Counted from the stretch's first letter, positions 1-9,227 are shown. The stretch: DNA of 64,000 bases from Gemmatimonadaceae bacterium (GCA_016742275.1 JACVCD010000001.1:310001-374000); one strand, 5' to 3'. The notes: generated from the letters alone by a model not told the origin. Program-made: numbers and translations.

Positions 1-555
1 TGTTCGCACAGCATGATTCTGTATGGCGAAGATCGGTTCACGCCCGCCAAGAAAGTCGCACTGGCCCTGACCCATCTCATTCGCACGCAGTTTCCTGGCG
101 ACACCATTCGTGTGGTGCTCTTCCACGACAGCGCGGAGGAGATCCCCATGGCCACGCTGGCCGGGTCACAGGTGGGACCGTATCACACCAATACAGCTGA
201 AGGACTCAAGCTCGCTCGTCGCCTGCTGCTCGCGCAGAAGAAGGACATGCGCCAGATCATCATGATCACGGATGGCAAGCCGAGCGCGCTGACCATGCCC
301 GACGGGCAGATCTACAAGAACTCCATGGGTCTCGACGGCTACGTGATTGCCGAAACACTGCGTGAGGTGGCCGCCTGCCGGAAGAGTGGCATCATGATCA
401 ACACCTTCATGCTGGCCCGCGACCGGGCGCTCGTGGAGTTCGTGAAGCGCGTAAGTGAGATCAGCCGCGGCAAGGCGTACTTCACCAATACCATGAGCCT
501 CGGGCAGTTCGTGCTCATGGATTTTCTCAAGCGAAAGACGAAGCGGGTGAGCTGA
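1..555 (+). CDS. VWA domain protein, 3' part (5' end outside window)
   Basis: The reading frame is open from the first base, so the start lies to the left; the first ATG (base 13) is internal. The visible part is most of a von Willebrand factor type A domain. The MIDAS metal site can be followed: the tail of a DxSxS loop (CSHSM, bases 1-15), a threonine loop (HTNTAEG, near residue 58 counted from base 13) and an aspartate loop (MITDGKPSA). The C-terminus is basic ([10 protein letters not shown]). Cytoplasmic VWA proteins of this type are often encoded with MoxR/AAA ATPases and work as metal-dependent protein-binding modules; no partner gene is inside the window. The last 30 bases of the gene recur at 3810-3839, which suggests an insertion just downstream. 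Confidence 0.85.
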   Translation, partial: CSHSMILYGEDRFTPAKKVALALTHLIRTQFPGDTIRVVLFHDSAEEIPMATLAGSQVGPYHTNTAEGLKLARRLLLAQKKDMRQIIMITDGKPSALTMPDGQIYKNSMGLDGYVIAETLREVAACRKSGIMINTFMLARDRALVEFVKRVSEISRGKAYFTNTMSLGQFVLMDFLKRKTKRVS

Positions 556-556
556 C
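527..556 (+). repeat. Direct repeat, left copy (end of VWA gene)
   Basis: The 30 bases covering the last codons and stop of the VWA gene match 3810-3839 at 27 of 30 positions, with an 18-base identical core CGAAGCGGGTGAGCTGAC (539-556). The two copies lie 3,283 bases apart and enclose two genes. Duplication of a gene's 3' end on both sides of an insert is the usual footprint of site-specific integration, although no integrase gene lies between the copies. Confidence 0.8.
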
Positions 557-695
557 GACTTGCACCCTCCCTTGCTTGCCCTTTGGAGCATGAGTGCACA
601 TTCTAGACGCGATGGTCGATGAAAAGCAATTCGTATTGCAGGTGTTGATCTCTCCGGAATAGAACCCGGCCGACCGATTCCCCTTGAGGTTTGCC

Positions 696-2849
696 ATGGA
701 CGCAGCCCATTCCCGCACGCCGATCGAGGGCGATTCGGTAAAGCATTTCTTCCAAACCATCCATCTGGCCCGCGTACGCGGCGCTACGCTTGACTGCGAA
801 GGCTACGAAATTTGCGCGCCCTTGTTACGCGAATATCTCGTTGGTGCTCGCGAGTTGTCGGATGAGCTACAGAAGTGGTCGGGCCATCTGCAATACTCAC
901 TTCCAATCCGATTGAGTGGCCTATGGATCGAAGGGGATCTCGACCTCAGAGGGTGCCTAGACGTCCCGGCGTTTTCACTTGAATGCTGCATTATTAACGG
1001 GAGTCTACGGCTCGAGGCGGCGAAACTCAAATCCGTTTGGCTAGATGGTAGCATCGTTCATGCAGTCAGGGGAACCCGATGTGATGTCGACGGCACCCTA
1101 TATTTTCGCGGAGTCGTCAGGGATGTCGGAAGCAGGATAGTCAGAGACCTGCAAGAGAGGAAAGACGACGAAGGTCCTTTCACTGCGCTGAATGGCATTG
1201 ACCTTTCAGGAGCTTGGATTCGAGGATCTGTCTCGCTGCGAGGTGCCATCCTACACGATGGATCTGCGGCATCGTGGAGTACTTCACCTAAAACCGAAGA
1301 ACTGCTTCAGAAGTACCAAACATTGAAGTCTGCGAACAAGATCGGCCCCAGTGCTCTGCGACTTGTGGAGACAGAAATCAAGGGTCGACTGATTATGAGC
1401 GGCGGCAATGAGCACAGGCGCGGCACCGTCGATGAGAGGCCACGTGAATTGCGCTTACTCTACAAGGAGGTATCCAGCACCGCAGCAATAGCGGCGCCGG
1501 AGGAACGGACTGCGCCATATAAGGAGCACCCTTCTATGTTTCTACCTTCGACCAAACCTGCAGAGTTGATTGGTTCTGTCGAGCTACGAGCAATGCAAAC
1601 GACCGAACTACTTGATGTACCGACGAACTATCTTCACATCACGAAGCAGAGCTCTAGCTGGCACCTTTCACTGGAGAGCATGGTATACTCTCGCCTGGCG
1701 CCGGAATCCTTGGCGGACATTGAATTCAGGTTCAATCATTGGCTCCCCAAGCCAGACCTGAAGCTGCCCCCATTTTGCGGAGGGAAAAGCAAGGATGTTC
1801 CGTCGCCTCGAACGAAGCCGTTTTCTCCACAGCCATACGCACAACTCGCACGTGTTCTCAGAGAACAAGGATTCGAAGCCGAAGCACGTCGAGTACAGGT
1901 TTTGCGAGGGAAGTACGAACACCGCACTCGAATTACAAGACGAAACTTGGCAGTTTCGGCGAAGACGAATCTTCGGGGTATGCGAGGAAGTCCACGGCGC
2001 GAAAGAATACGTTTTCTGCGTGCCACATTCGTTCGCTACTACATTTGGTGGCACAATGCCCTGTCAAAGACCCGCCAGCAGCTCATTGCAGTACAGAGGG
2101 GCATGTCAGCAATACTGTTGCAAGTGACGCGACACTTTGGCCATGGGTCATCCGATCAGGTCAACGGCGACACTCCGAATCATTCAATCCAAGGCGATGG
2201 TACGTCACCGAAGAATGAAACAAGAAATACCGTTAGACGAAATGCCTGTCTTCTATTCCAACAGGTTCTTGATAGTTGTGTAGGTGAGCTCATGGTGGAC
2301 ACGCCAGCTAGCATTGGGTCCTTCTTGTATGCAATAGAGGTCCGAATTCTGCTGGTGATTGACAGTGTACTAAGGGGCCTTACAGGATACGGGTACAATA
2401 CGAGACATCTGCATATGATTGCGGCGATACTTATCGTCGGTGGTGTCATTGGCTCAAAGGCGCTCTTCGTTGTTGGCAGTATGACGCCCGCCCATGATGG
2501 AGCCACCGCGACGACTGGGTGGAAAGACTGCGCCGCGCGCCATATCCCAGGTGACCCTGTAGCGTTCCGCTCAATTCTGAGTGTGAAACCCACGGCACTC
2601 GAAAAGTGCCTGGCCATTGGCGATGGCTCATCGGAGTTTCCGAGCTTCTATGCTATTCCTTGGGCTCTCGATGCATTCCTTCCGGTCATAGACCTGCAAC
2701 AAACCGAATATTGGATCCCGGCAGAGAATCGTAAATTCGGGAAACTCGGTGGGCTGATGCTGGTCGTCTACCGAATTGCCGGGTGGATCTATGCGTCACT
2801 GGCGCTTGGTGCCATTGCGGCACGATTTGCAAAGCGCAGCGAGGAGTAA
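696..2849 (+). CDS. Membrane-anchored repeat protein of unknown function
   Basis: I do not recognise a characterised homologue. ATG 696 is chosen because GAGG lies six bases upstream; an in-frame TTG at 684 is the alternative. The product is 717 residues. The N-terminal third has a loosely repeated pattern of the form L-x-G-x-x-I-x-G-x-L-x-L (for example LSGLWIEGDLDLRG, LSGAWIRGSVSLRG, LVETEIKGRLIMSG), which suggests a pentapeptide-like or short beta-helix fold. The middle is basic and low in motifs. Near the C-terminus are two likely membrane segments (around AAILIVGGVIGSKALFVVG and GGLMLVVYRIAGWIYASLAL). Base composition is less GC-rich than the neighbours. It converges with the TauE gene with a 9-base gap, and both lie inside the 30-bp direct repeats, so horizontal arrival is likely. 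Confidence 0.75.
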   Translation: MDAAHSRTPIEGDSVKHFFQTIHLARVRGATLDCEGYEICAPLLREYLVGARELSDELQKWSGHLQYSLPIRLSGLWIEGDLDLRGCLDVPAFSLECCIINGSLRLEAAKLKSVWLDGSIVHAVRGTRCDVDGTLYFRGVVRDVGSRIVRDLQERKDDEGPFTALNGIDLSGAWIRGSVSLRGAILHDGSAASWSTSPKTEELLQKYQTLKSANKIGPSALRLVETEIKGRLIMSGGNEHRRGTVDERPRELRLLYKEVSSTAAIAAPEERTAPYKEHPSMFLPSTKPAELIGSVELRAMQTTELLDVPTNYLHITKQSSSWHLSLESMVYSRLAPESLADIEFRFNHWLPKPDLKLPPFCGGKSKDVPSPRTKPFSPQPYAQLARVLREQGFEAEARRVQVLRGKYEHRTRITRRNLAVSAKTNLRGMRGSPRRERIRFLRATFVRYYIWWHNALSKTRQQLIAVQRGMSAILLQVTRHFGHGSSDQVNGDTPNHSIQGDGTSPKNETRNTVRRNACLLFQQVLDSCVGELMVDTPASIGSFLYAIEVRILLVIDSVLRGLTGYGYNTRHLHMIAAILIVGGVIGSKALFVVGSMTPAHDGATATTGWKDCAARHIPGDPVAFRSILSVKPTALEKCLAIGDGSSEFPSFYAIPWALDAFLPVIDLQQTEYWIPAENRKFGKLGGLMLVVYRIAGWIYASLALGAIAARFAKRSEE

Positions 2850-2858
2850 GCCAGTCGT

Positions 2859-3635
2859 TCAGCGCCGTGTCACCAAGATCAGACTGTCCAGCAGAATCCA
2901 CGCGCTGGTGAGACAGAGCATACCCGCGAGGACTTTGCGGTATCGCTTTTCGTCGACTTTAAGAAGCATTCGGCTGCCCGCGAGCGTCCCGACGGCTGCC
3001 GCAACAGTGACCACGAGAATGGCCCCGAAATACGAGAATACCGAAATGCCGATGAGACCGAATGCGACAATTTTGAAAAGATGCTGAAAGGCCAGGCAGG
3101 TGGAGAACGTGCCGGACAAACGCAGGCGATCCGGCACGTGGTCCTGCATCAGCACCATGAGTAGGGGTCCCGTTGCACCGATGATCACGCTGGCGAAACC
3201 GGTCAGCAATCCTTCCCACCAAGGATAAGGTCGAGCGAAACGGACTCTAAGCCCCTTGCCGGTCAACTCGTAGATCGATGTGGAAAGGATGTATACGGCA
3301 ACGATGACTTGCAGCTCCGGAATTTGAATTCGCGAGTACGCGCCAACGACCAGCAACGCCCCCACGGCAGATGCCGGAACGAATCGACCGACATATCCCC
3401 AATCGATATGGGCACGAAGCGTCAGTGCCCGGAACAGCGCAGAAAAGCCGGTCGTCCACGCGTGGATGGGAATGACAGCCGGTCCTGGTACTACTGCAGC
3501 GGTCGCGGCGAGCTGCATTCCCCCGGTTGGACCAGCCGCTGCAACCAGAAAAGAAACCAGAAGCGTTGCGCCACCAAGAATCGCGAGGTCCAAGGCGGTA
3601 ATACCGCCCCCGAGGAAGAACTGTGGCAGGGACAT
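2859..3635 (-). CDS. TauE/SafE-family membrane permease
   Basis: The product is 258 residues and almost wholly hydrophobic, with about eight predicted membrane segments and the two-fold repeat layout of the TauE/SafE (sulfite exporter, DUF81) family. An N-terminal half begins ILGGATLLVSFLVAAAGPTGG and a second half contains GLLTGFASVIIGATGPLLMVL, each with the family's glycine/proline-rich re-entrant motif. Members export sulfite, sulfoacetate or related organic anions; the substrate cannot be read from the sequence. The gene is alone on its strand and converges with the unknown membrane protein. It lies within the repeat-bounded segment, so it may have arrived with that gene. Confidence 0.8.
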   Translation of the reverse strand: MSLPQFFLGGGITALDLAILGGATLLVSFLVAAAGPTGGMQLAATAAVVPGPAVIPIHAWTTGFSALFRALTLRAHIDWGYVGRFVPASAVGALLVVGAYSRIQIPELQVIVAVYILSTSIYELTGKGLRVRFARPYPWWEGLLTGFASVIIGATGPLLMVLMQDHVPDRLRLSGTFSTCLAFQHLFKIVAFGLIGISVFSYFGAILVVTVAAAVGTLAGSRMLLKVDEKRYRKVLAGMLCLTSAWILLDSLILVTRR

Positions 3636-3809
3636 ATCTGATGATTCTCGAATGTCCAGACAGAGTCAACGACCGTCAGGAATCGCCAGCCACGGAGTTC
3701 ATATGCTCCACATTCATGCGAGTGAACAGTGCGCATGCAGTGGAACGAACAGGACGCCATTACTGGACTTCTTCATTAGCGCTCACTTCAAAAAGGAAAT
3801 TCGCTGTGA

Positions 3810-3839
3810 TCAAGCAAAAACCGAAGCGGGTGAGCTGAC
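3810..3839 (+). repeat. Direct repeat, right copy
   Basis: This is the second copy of the 30-base end of the VWA gene (27/30 identical to 527-556; mismatches at positions 7, 11 and 12). Read in the matching frame it still encodes KPKRVS followed by a stop, but nothing upstream resembles the VWA gene. It is best read as the displaced original gene end, that is, the right attachment-like site of the 3.3 kb insert. Confidence 0.75.
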
Positions 3840-3907
3840 AACCAGTTGCCCGGAAGTCTGCCCACCCACTCGATATGTCGTCTGCCCTGCTCGTGGTTCT
3901 TTCGGTC

Positions 3908-4690
3908 TTACCAGCCACCGATGCGAAGGACCATTACAGGGACCGTCTTGAGCATGATGCGAATGTCTTCGCCGAGTGACTGCCGACGCATGTAGATGAT
4001 GTCGAACTCCACCTTGCGGCGGACGTCATCGATGGTCTGGTCGTACGGGTTGGAGACCTGCGCGAGGCCGGTAATACCGGGGCGGACGCGCTGACGCACG
4101 GGATACTCGTCAATCTGTTCGCGGAGACGCACGAAGATAGACGGACGCTCCGGGCGGGGGCCCACGATGTTCATGTCGCCCTTGAGCACATTGAAGAGCT
4201 GGGGCAGCTCGTCGATGCGGGTGGCGCGGAGGATCTTGCCGAAGCCGGTCACGCGATCGTCGTTCTTCTTGGCCCAGACTGCCTGGCCATTGGCCTCGGC
4301 GTCCACGCGCATCGAGCGGAACTTGTAGATCGTGAACGGCGCCCCGCCCAGGTCTTCGCGGCGACGCTCATTGAGCGCGCGAGTGCGATTCCAGCGGCGG
4401 TCGAGGCCGACCCGCTCCTGCATGTACAGGATTGGGCCACGCGAGGTCACCCGGATGATCAGGGCGGCCACCAGCATGATCGGGGCGGCGACCACCAGCA
4501 TGAGCCCGGCGATGATGACATTAAAGACCCGCATGGCCAGCTCAGAGCGGGGGCGCGGTTCAAAGTCGTCAAACGGGCTCTTGGGGACGACCGCAAGCGG
4601 GCGCACGGCATCACGCGATCGGGGAGTAGCCCGACGCGGAGCAGGTCGCTGGCCGCCAGTGAGGGAGGAGATGGGATTTATGCCGGACAT
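3908..4690 (-). CDS. Bacterial sugar transferase (polyprenyl-phosphate sugar-1-P transferase)
   Basis: This is an initiating sugar-phosphate transferase of the WcaJ/PssA/PglC type. It moves a sugar-1-phosphate from a nucleotide sugar to undecaprenyl phosphate, the first step of a lipid-linked repeat unit. The product is about 260 residues from ATG 4690. The frame extends upstream to a TTG at 4789, but that stretch is low-complexity and no start has a clear Shine-Dalgarno. After a proline/arginine-rich leader there is one membrane segment (VFNVIIAGLMLVVAAPIMLVA) and the catalytic domain. Visible family motifs are GPILYMQERVG, FTIYKFRSMRVDAE, KILRATRIDELPQLFNVLKG, VGPRPERP and RVRPGITGLAQV. This is the short form, with no CoA-binding-like N-terminal domain. 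The location at the edge of the glycan locus fits a priming enzyme. Confidence 0.9.
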   Translation of the reverse strand: MSGINPISSLTGGQRPAPRRATPRSRDAVRPLAVVPKSPFDDFEPRPRSELAMRVFNVIIAGLMLVVAAPIMLVAALIIRVTSRGPILYMQERVGLDRRWNRTRALNERRREDLGGAPFTIYKFRSMRVDAEANGQAVWAKKNDDRVTGFGKILRATRIDELPQLFNVLKGDMNIVGPRPERPSIFVRLREQIDEYPVRQRVRPGITGLAQVSNPYDQTIDDVRRKVEFDIIYMRRQSLGEDIRIMLKTVPVMVLRIGGW

Positions 4691-4951
4691 TGGGGAACCG
4701 GAGAGTGGCGTATTCCGGGGGTACGTGCAAGACGTCGGAACGTCGGTCGGTGTCACATCCAGCAAGAAGTTGGCCAGCGAACGGCCCAAGGAAAGCAGCC
4801 CTAGAAGTGCGGCTCAGTCCGTATATGAGCGAAACGTCATCAAACGAACCTGTTTTTTCAGTTTTTGGACTCTCCAGTCCGATGGGCCAGCACAACGCCT
4901 GCGGCGGTGGCCCGACAGCAACAATTGTCTATTCTGAAGTGAATTGTGATG

Positions 4952-6424
4952 CTACCAAAGGCTCAGAGCCGATTCGGGAAGCCAACGCGCTGCCATGACA
5001 AGGAGGACTGCAAGCACGGCCAACCCACGGCTCACACGATTGGTAGCTGCCCAGATGACCGGATCGCCAATCACTTCCCGCCGCTGCGCGTTCAACCAAA
5101 ACTTGCTTATCCAATAGAGCAGGACGAGGCACAACGCCCACAACAATTCCGGATGCCGGTATTGTCCTGGCTCTAGACCGCTGTGGATATAGAGCGCCAA
5201 TACGACCACTGCAGCACAGCCCGTAGCATTTCCCTGTGCCAGCAAAGTTTGCAGGTCTTCAGGGCGATACTCTCTCCCAGGGATCGCCTTGGCAGTGCCC
5301 GCTGACTCAAGCTCTACAAGTTCGGCATATCGCTTTCCCAGGGCCAAGCTCATAAAAAAGAAGACGGAAAATGCGAGTAACCAAAAGGAAGGAATGACGG
5401 CGATGGCAGCGGCACCACCAATGATCCGTAGCGTATAGAGGGAGGCGAGTACAATGGAATCCAGAATGGGAACGCGTTTCAGCTTGACCATGTAGATGCC
5501 CGTTGCAAGCACATATGCACCAAGCACAGCGACGAATCTCTGCTCCAACTGCCAGCCAATACCAAACCCGCCGACCAGGAGCCCAAGAGCGCCAAGAACC
5601 GCGATTGGTACAGACAATGTGCCAGCAGCCAGCGGGCGACCACGCTTCCGCGGATGTCGCCGATCAGCTTCGAGATCCATCAAGTCGTTCGCGAGATAGA
5701 CGCTCGACGCCACCAGACTGAAAGAGAGAAACGCAAGCAGGGCGGCGAGGAGTCCACGTGCTTGTTCGACTCCAGTCGCCGTCAAAAGTGGTGCGAAAAC
5801 GAGGATATTCTTCAACCACTGATGCGGTCGCATAGCACTCAACAGTGCGTTGAGCGCGGCGGGTCCTCGCACTTCTTGCTCCGAGAGATTTCCGATCTCT
5901 GAGATCCTTCGAAGCAACGCTGATGCCGGATTTGCGACTACCGCATGTCGCGCTTGCCGAAAGACCGGCATGTCAGCGATGGAGTTCCCTACATAGTCAA
6001 ACCCTCGTTCACCGAACAACTGCACCAAGCGCGAGGCCTTGGCCTCCCCTGTCAAATTGGACGTTCCATCCGATCCGATCACAAGATCGAAAGCGCCGAT
6101 ATGCGCAGCAACATCGTCGGCGATTCGCTGATTCGCACCAGTGCATAACACAACACGGCGACGCCCTGCGGCTTCTCTGATACGGCGGAGGACCCATTCA
6201 TTGTACGGAAGGGTCCTCACATCCAATTGCGATTGACCAGCCACAAACTGCTTGAAAGGTGCTTTGCCTGAGCTCAAGGCGTATGGCAATCCTGCGAGCG
6301 AAAGCGGTCGCGCTCGCGCCATCAACCACAGGCTATCATGCAGTGTGTCGCAGTAGACCAGTGTGCCATCGAGATCCACGACCAATGGCACATCATCGTA
6401 CAAGGGCGATTCTGGTGATGACAT
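4952..6424 (-). CDS. HAD phosphatase-UbiA prenyltransferase fusion (DPPR synthase-like)
   Basis: This is a two-domain protein of 490 residues. Residues 12-190 form a HAD-like hydrolase with the nucleophile motif VVDLDGTL (D17, D19) and GNSIADMPVF as the acidic motif. Residues 205-490 form a UbiA-type intramembrane prenyltransferase, with the polyprenyl-diphosphate/Mg motif NDLMDLEADRRHPRKRGRP starting at N246 and about eight membrane segments. UbiA proteins of this subgroup include decaprenyl-phosphate 5-phosphoribosyltransferase, which joins PRPP to a polyprenyl phosphate; the HAD part could then remove the 5-phosphate. It starts two bases after the stop of the DprE1-like gene, whose mycobacterial homologue acts on the very product expected here. 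The substrate is inferred from that pairing. Confidence 0.85.
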   Translation of the reverse strand: MSSPESPLYDDVPLVVDLDGTLVYCDTLHDSLWLMARARPLSLAGLPYALSSGKAPFKQFVAGQSQLDVRTLPYNEWVLRRIREAAGRRRVVLCTGANQRIADDVAAHIGAFDLVIGSDGTSNLTGEAKASRLVQLFGERGFDYVGNSIADMPVFRQARHAVVANPASALLRRISEIGNLSEQEVRGPAALNALLSAMRPHQWLKNILVFAPLLTATGVEQARGLLAALLAFLSFSLVASSVYLANDLMDLEADRRHPRKRGRPLAAGTLSVPIAVLGALGLLVGGFGIGWQLEQRFVAVLGAYVLATGIYMVKLKRVPILDSIVLASLYTLRIIGGAAAIAVIPSFWLLAFSVFFFMSLALGKRYAELVELESAGTAKAIPGREYRPEDLQTLLAQGNATGCAAVVVLALYIHSGLEPGQYRHPELLWALCLVLLYWISKFWLNAQRREVIGDPVIWAATNRVSRGLAVLAVLLVMAARWLPESALSLW

Positions 6425-6426
6425 GG

Positions 6427-7788
6427 CTATCCCTCGTGCATGGTCAGTCGGCGCGACATATCCGACTGCATTAGCCGCTGAGGATCCACTCGCTCCAACA
6501 GGCGGGCGAACTCCCCAGCTTCCTCATACATCGTCCGGTATTCCTCGGGTCGGAGACAGGCGTCCTTTGCCAGGTACACCGTGCCCTGTGCGCGAACCAC
6601 CAATTGCTGAAGACGATGAATGAGCGCCACCGTAGCGCTGCCCCCTGGGAAATCCATCGCCAACGAAAGACCGGGTCTGGTGAAAGACAGAGTACCTGCA
6701 CCACGCTTACCGACCCACTTCATGACGGCCAGCGTGGAACCAATACCTGCTCGCACCAGCTCATCGCGCATCTGCATAAAGGTAGACACCGCCCCGACTG
6801 TCGGCACACAGCACTGGAACTGAAACAGCCCGCGCTTGCCGTACGCTCTGTGCCATTCACCTAGTGCGTCGAGTGGAAATACCAGCTGATTGCGATGCAG
6901 AACGCGCACGCGCCCGCCGGACGCTATACGGTGATACACAAGTGCATTGAACACACGCATACTGATTCCATTGATGGCAAATTCGGGGAACCGGAAAGGC
7001 AAATCGATAGTGCCCCGAAGCCGTACATCAGAAACGGGTGAATCGACTGGCTCCGCGAATTCCAGTATCCCGCGCCCCGGGCCTTCCGACATTAGATCCA
7101 GCCAGGCAACCATACTTGGATAGCGGGATGCGCCAGATTCGAGTGCAGACGCGATGGATTCTATGTCCGAGCACCGGCGTTCCTCAACGCGTATCGCATG
7201 GCTCTCCACGGCGGCCAACTGTATGGCGGCGCGAAGGATAATCCCTGTCAACCCAACACCACCTACGGTGGCCGCAAACAGCTCCGCATCATCAGCGGTG
7301 GATACACGACGTATCAACCCGTCGGGTGTTAGTAGATCGATCCACAGTACATGATGCCCGAAAGTTCCGGCGACATGTTGCTCCTTTCCGTGGATGTCAT
7401 TGGCAATGGCTCCACCAACCGTGACAAACCCCGTTCCCGGGTAGACGGGCAGACGCCATCCATGATGATGCGCAATACTCGCGAGTTGTCGAAGGGAAAC
7501 TCCGGCCTCGCATACGACGCGGCCCTGACGGCCGTCGATCTCGAGTACCCGATCATGAGAAACCATATCCACCATTGCTGCACCATCATTGATACAGCAA
7601 TCCCCATAACTCCGTCCAAGCCCTCGGGCCACAATTGTTGATCCCTTCAGGCTGCCGAAGATTTCGGCAACATGGTCGGCCGTACGCGCGGTGAAGACTT
7701 GCCCTTCGCCATATCGGGTATGCCCCCATGACGTCACGCGTCGGCGCTCGTATACCAGATCGCGGACGACCGTGCGCTGTTCAGTCAT
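6427..7788 (-). CDS. FAD-binding oxidoreductase, DprE1-like
   Basis: The 453-residue product is a vanillyl-alcohol-oxidase-type flavoprotein. The PP-loop that binds FAD is visible (ARGLGRSYGDCCINDGAAM, about residues 54-73), followed by the FAD_binding_4 core (YPGTGFVTVGGAIANDIHGKEQH) and an ALO-like C-terminal half. The sequence pattern is that of decaprenylphosphoryl-beta-D-ribose 2-oxidase (DprE1), which oxidises the 2-OH of a lipid-linked ribose so that a partner reductase (DprE2) can produce arabinose. The gene sits between the GT-C transferase and the UbiA fusion with two-base gaps on both sides, as in a single operon. No SDR-type DprE2 gene is present in the window, so the second half-reaction must be encoded elsewhere. 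Confidence 0.85.
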   Translation of the reverse strand: MTEQRTVVRDLVYERRRVTSWGHTRYGEGQVFTARTADHVAEIFGSLKGSTIVARGLGRSYGDCCINDGAAMVDMVSHDRVLEIDGRQGRVVCEAGVSLRQLASIAHHHGWRLPVYPGTGFVTVGGAIANDIHGKEQHVAGTFGHHVLWIDLLTPDGLIRRVSTADDAELFAATVGGVGLTGIILRAAIQLAAVESHAIRVEERRCSDIESIASALESGASRYPSMVAWLDLMSEGPGRGILEFAEPVDSPVSDVRLRGTIDLPFRFPEFAINGISMRVFNALVYHRIASGGRVRVLHRNQLVFPLDALGEWHRAYGKRGLFQFQCCVPTVGAVSTFMQMRDELVRAGIGSTLAVMKWVGKRGAGTLSFTRPGLSLAMDFPGGSATVALIHRLQQLVVRAQGTVYLAKDACLRPEEYRTMYEEAGEFARLLERVDPQRLMQSDMSRRLTMHEG

Positions 7789-7790
7789 GG

Positions 7791-9227
7791 TTAGGGAGTT
7801 AGCGGCGCACCGGTGCGCTCACACTTGTAGAGGGTGTGTGTCAGGTGCGCCATCTCTTCACATGCAATCCCGAGACGAGCTTCCGCCATTCGGCGGACAG
7901 ACATTGACTGCTGAAGCGCTGCCAGCGACTCAGGAGAACGTAGCATCCGATTGATGGGCGAAGGCGACCAGGTATCCAGCAGATAGAGGTCAACACCGTC
8001 CAAGGATGGCCATGGTCCGACATCGGTCGTCAGATCGTACATCTGTTTGAACAGGGGGTCTTTCTCTGGAATGCTGTTCACAGCGGTACGACCGAAGTGT
8101 GTCATGGCAATAGCGACATCCCAGTCCGTGATCATCACGGCAGCTTTGCCAACAATATGGGTTTGCGCAATTCTCTTCAATTCGTCTGCATAGCCCTTGT
8201 TGTGCTCGCCGCTGAATAGCATTCCGGCGCGCAGGTAGAGCCCAAGATGTAGCACCAGCGGGACCGGAGCGAGCCAACGAAAACGGCGATCGCGAACCAA
8301 CACAAAAGCACCGAGTGCCATCCACGCGCAAATGAAAGCATCCGCATTCAGCAGGAACGTATGATCTTCCGTCGTGAGCTTGGCGACGATATAGAGATGC
8401 GGCAGAACCGTGGCCAACGAGATCCAGGCGAAACGCCGCTGTTCGCGCCAATGGATGACGGCTGGTATCATCAATAACCACAGGGCCGTGTAGTGCTTGA
8501 ACTGATATTTAAGTGTATTGACCGCGAGCAGTGACAGATCCATCCGTGCGGCCTCCCGTACCACCAGCAGGCCGCGACGTCCCCAGAAGAGCTCGCGCCA
8601 GCAGGTCAGCAGATACGGAGCATAGACTAGCGTCCCCGCCAATACGAACACGCCGAATGTCTTCCACTGCACACCATCTTTTCTGGTGAGCTCCCACGCG
8701 GGAAAGAACAGGAAGGCAAATGCGCTGAGCGGTGAGACTAGCAGCGCTATACCTGCCGAGATACCCGCGCTGAATGGACGGCTGCGCGCATAGCAGAGCA
8801 TCGAGAGCAGCACGAATACCGTCTGCATCATGTAGATCTCGCTGCTCGTTGCATTCATGATGACACGACCGGACACCATGAACAGCACCGCCGCGGCCAC
8901 ACTCACAGCACGATTGCCAATCAGCTCCTCAATGAGCCGAAACACCAGAACGGTACCAATGGCTCCAAACAGGACATTCACCCAAGCCAGTGTTTCATGT
9001 ACCGGTATGCCGAGCGGATGCGCCAACCAGCGTTGCACGGCATACATGAGGAAGTAGTAGCCGTTGTGAAGCGTGATATCATCAAACTTGCCGAGCAGCG
9101 CATATGTGGCGTAGGTCGTAGCATCCCCACGCATCAAGAAGTCGATATTCAGCGCGAAGAACGCCAACGACAGCAGCGCCAAGCCCAGCGCAAGCATGTG
9201 AGCCTGAGGCCGCGTCGTCGTCTCCAT
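7791..9227 (-). CDS. GT-C fold membrane glycosyltransferase-like protein
   Basis: The 478-residue polytopic membrane protein has roughly ten hydrophobic segments and a C-terminal soluble tail of about 130 residues. Its first periplasmic loop carries an acidic motif after the first membrane segment (FLMRGDATTYATYALLG), as in GT-C enzymes that use polyprenyl-phosphate sugars (GT39, ArnT and DUF2723 relatives). It is not close enough to any named family for a specific call. Its ATG overlaps the stop of the upstream methyltransferase/reductase gene (ATGA), and the DprE1-like and UbiA genes follow directly. The inferred job is transfer of the lipid-linked pentose made by those two enzymes to an extracytoplasmic glycan or protein. 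Confidence 0.75.
   Translation of the reverse strand: METTTRPQAHMLALGLALLSLAFFALNIDFLMRGDATTYATYALLGKFDDITLHNGYYFLMYAVQRWLAHPLGIPVHETLAWVNVLFGAIGTVLVFRLIEELIGNRAVSVAAAVLFMVSGRVIMNATSSEIYMMQTVFVLLSMLCYARSRPFSAGISAGIALLVSPLSAFAFLFFPAWELTRKDGVQWKTFGVFVLAGTLVYAPYLLTCWRELFWGRRGLLVVREAARMDLSLLAVNTLKYQFKHYTALWLLMIPAVIHWREQRRFAWISLATVLPHLYIVAKLTTEDHTFLLNADAFICAWMALGAFVLVRDRRFRWLAPVPLVLHLGLYLRAGMLFSGEHNKGYADELKRIAQTHIVGKAAVMITDWDVAIAMTHFGRTAVNSIPEKDPLFKQMYDLTTDVGPWPSLDGVDLYLLDTWSPSPINRMLRSPESLAALQQSMSVRRMAEARLGIACEEMAHLTHTLYKCERTGAPLTP

Noticed and set aside
3623-3838. 71-codon frame ending in the same residues as the VWA protein
   Set aside because: Only the last ten codons match. The rest is unrelated, so it is a relic of the duplicated gene end and not a gene.
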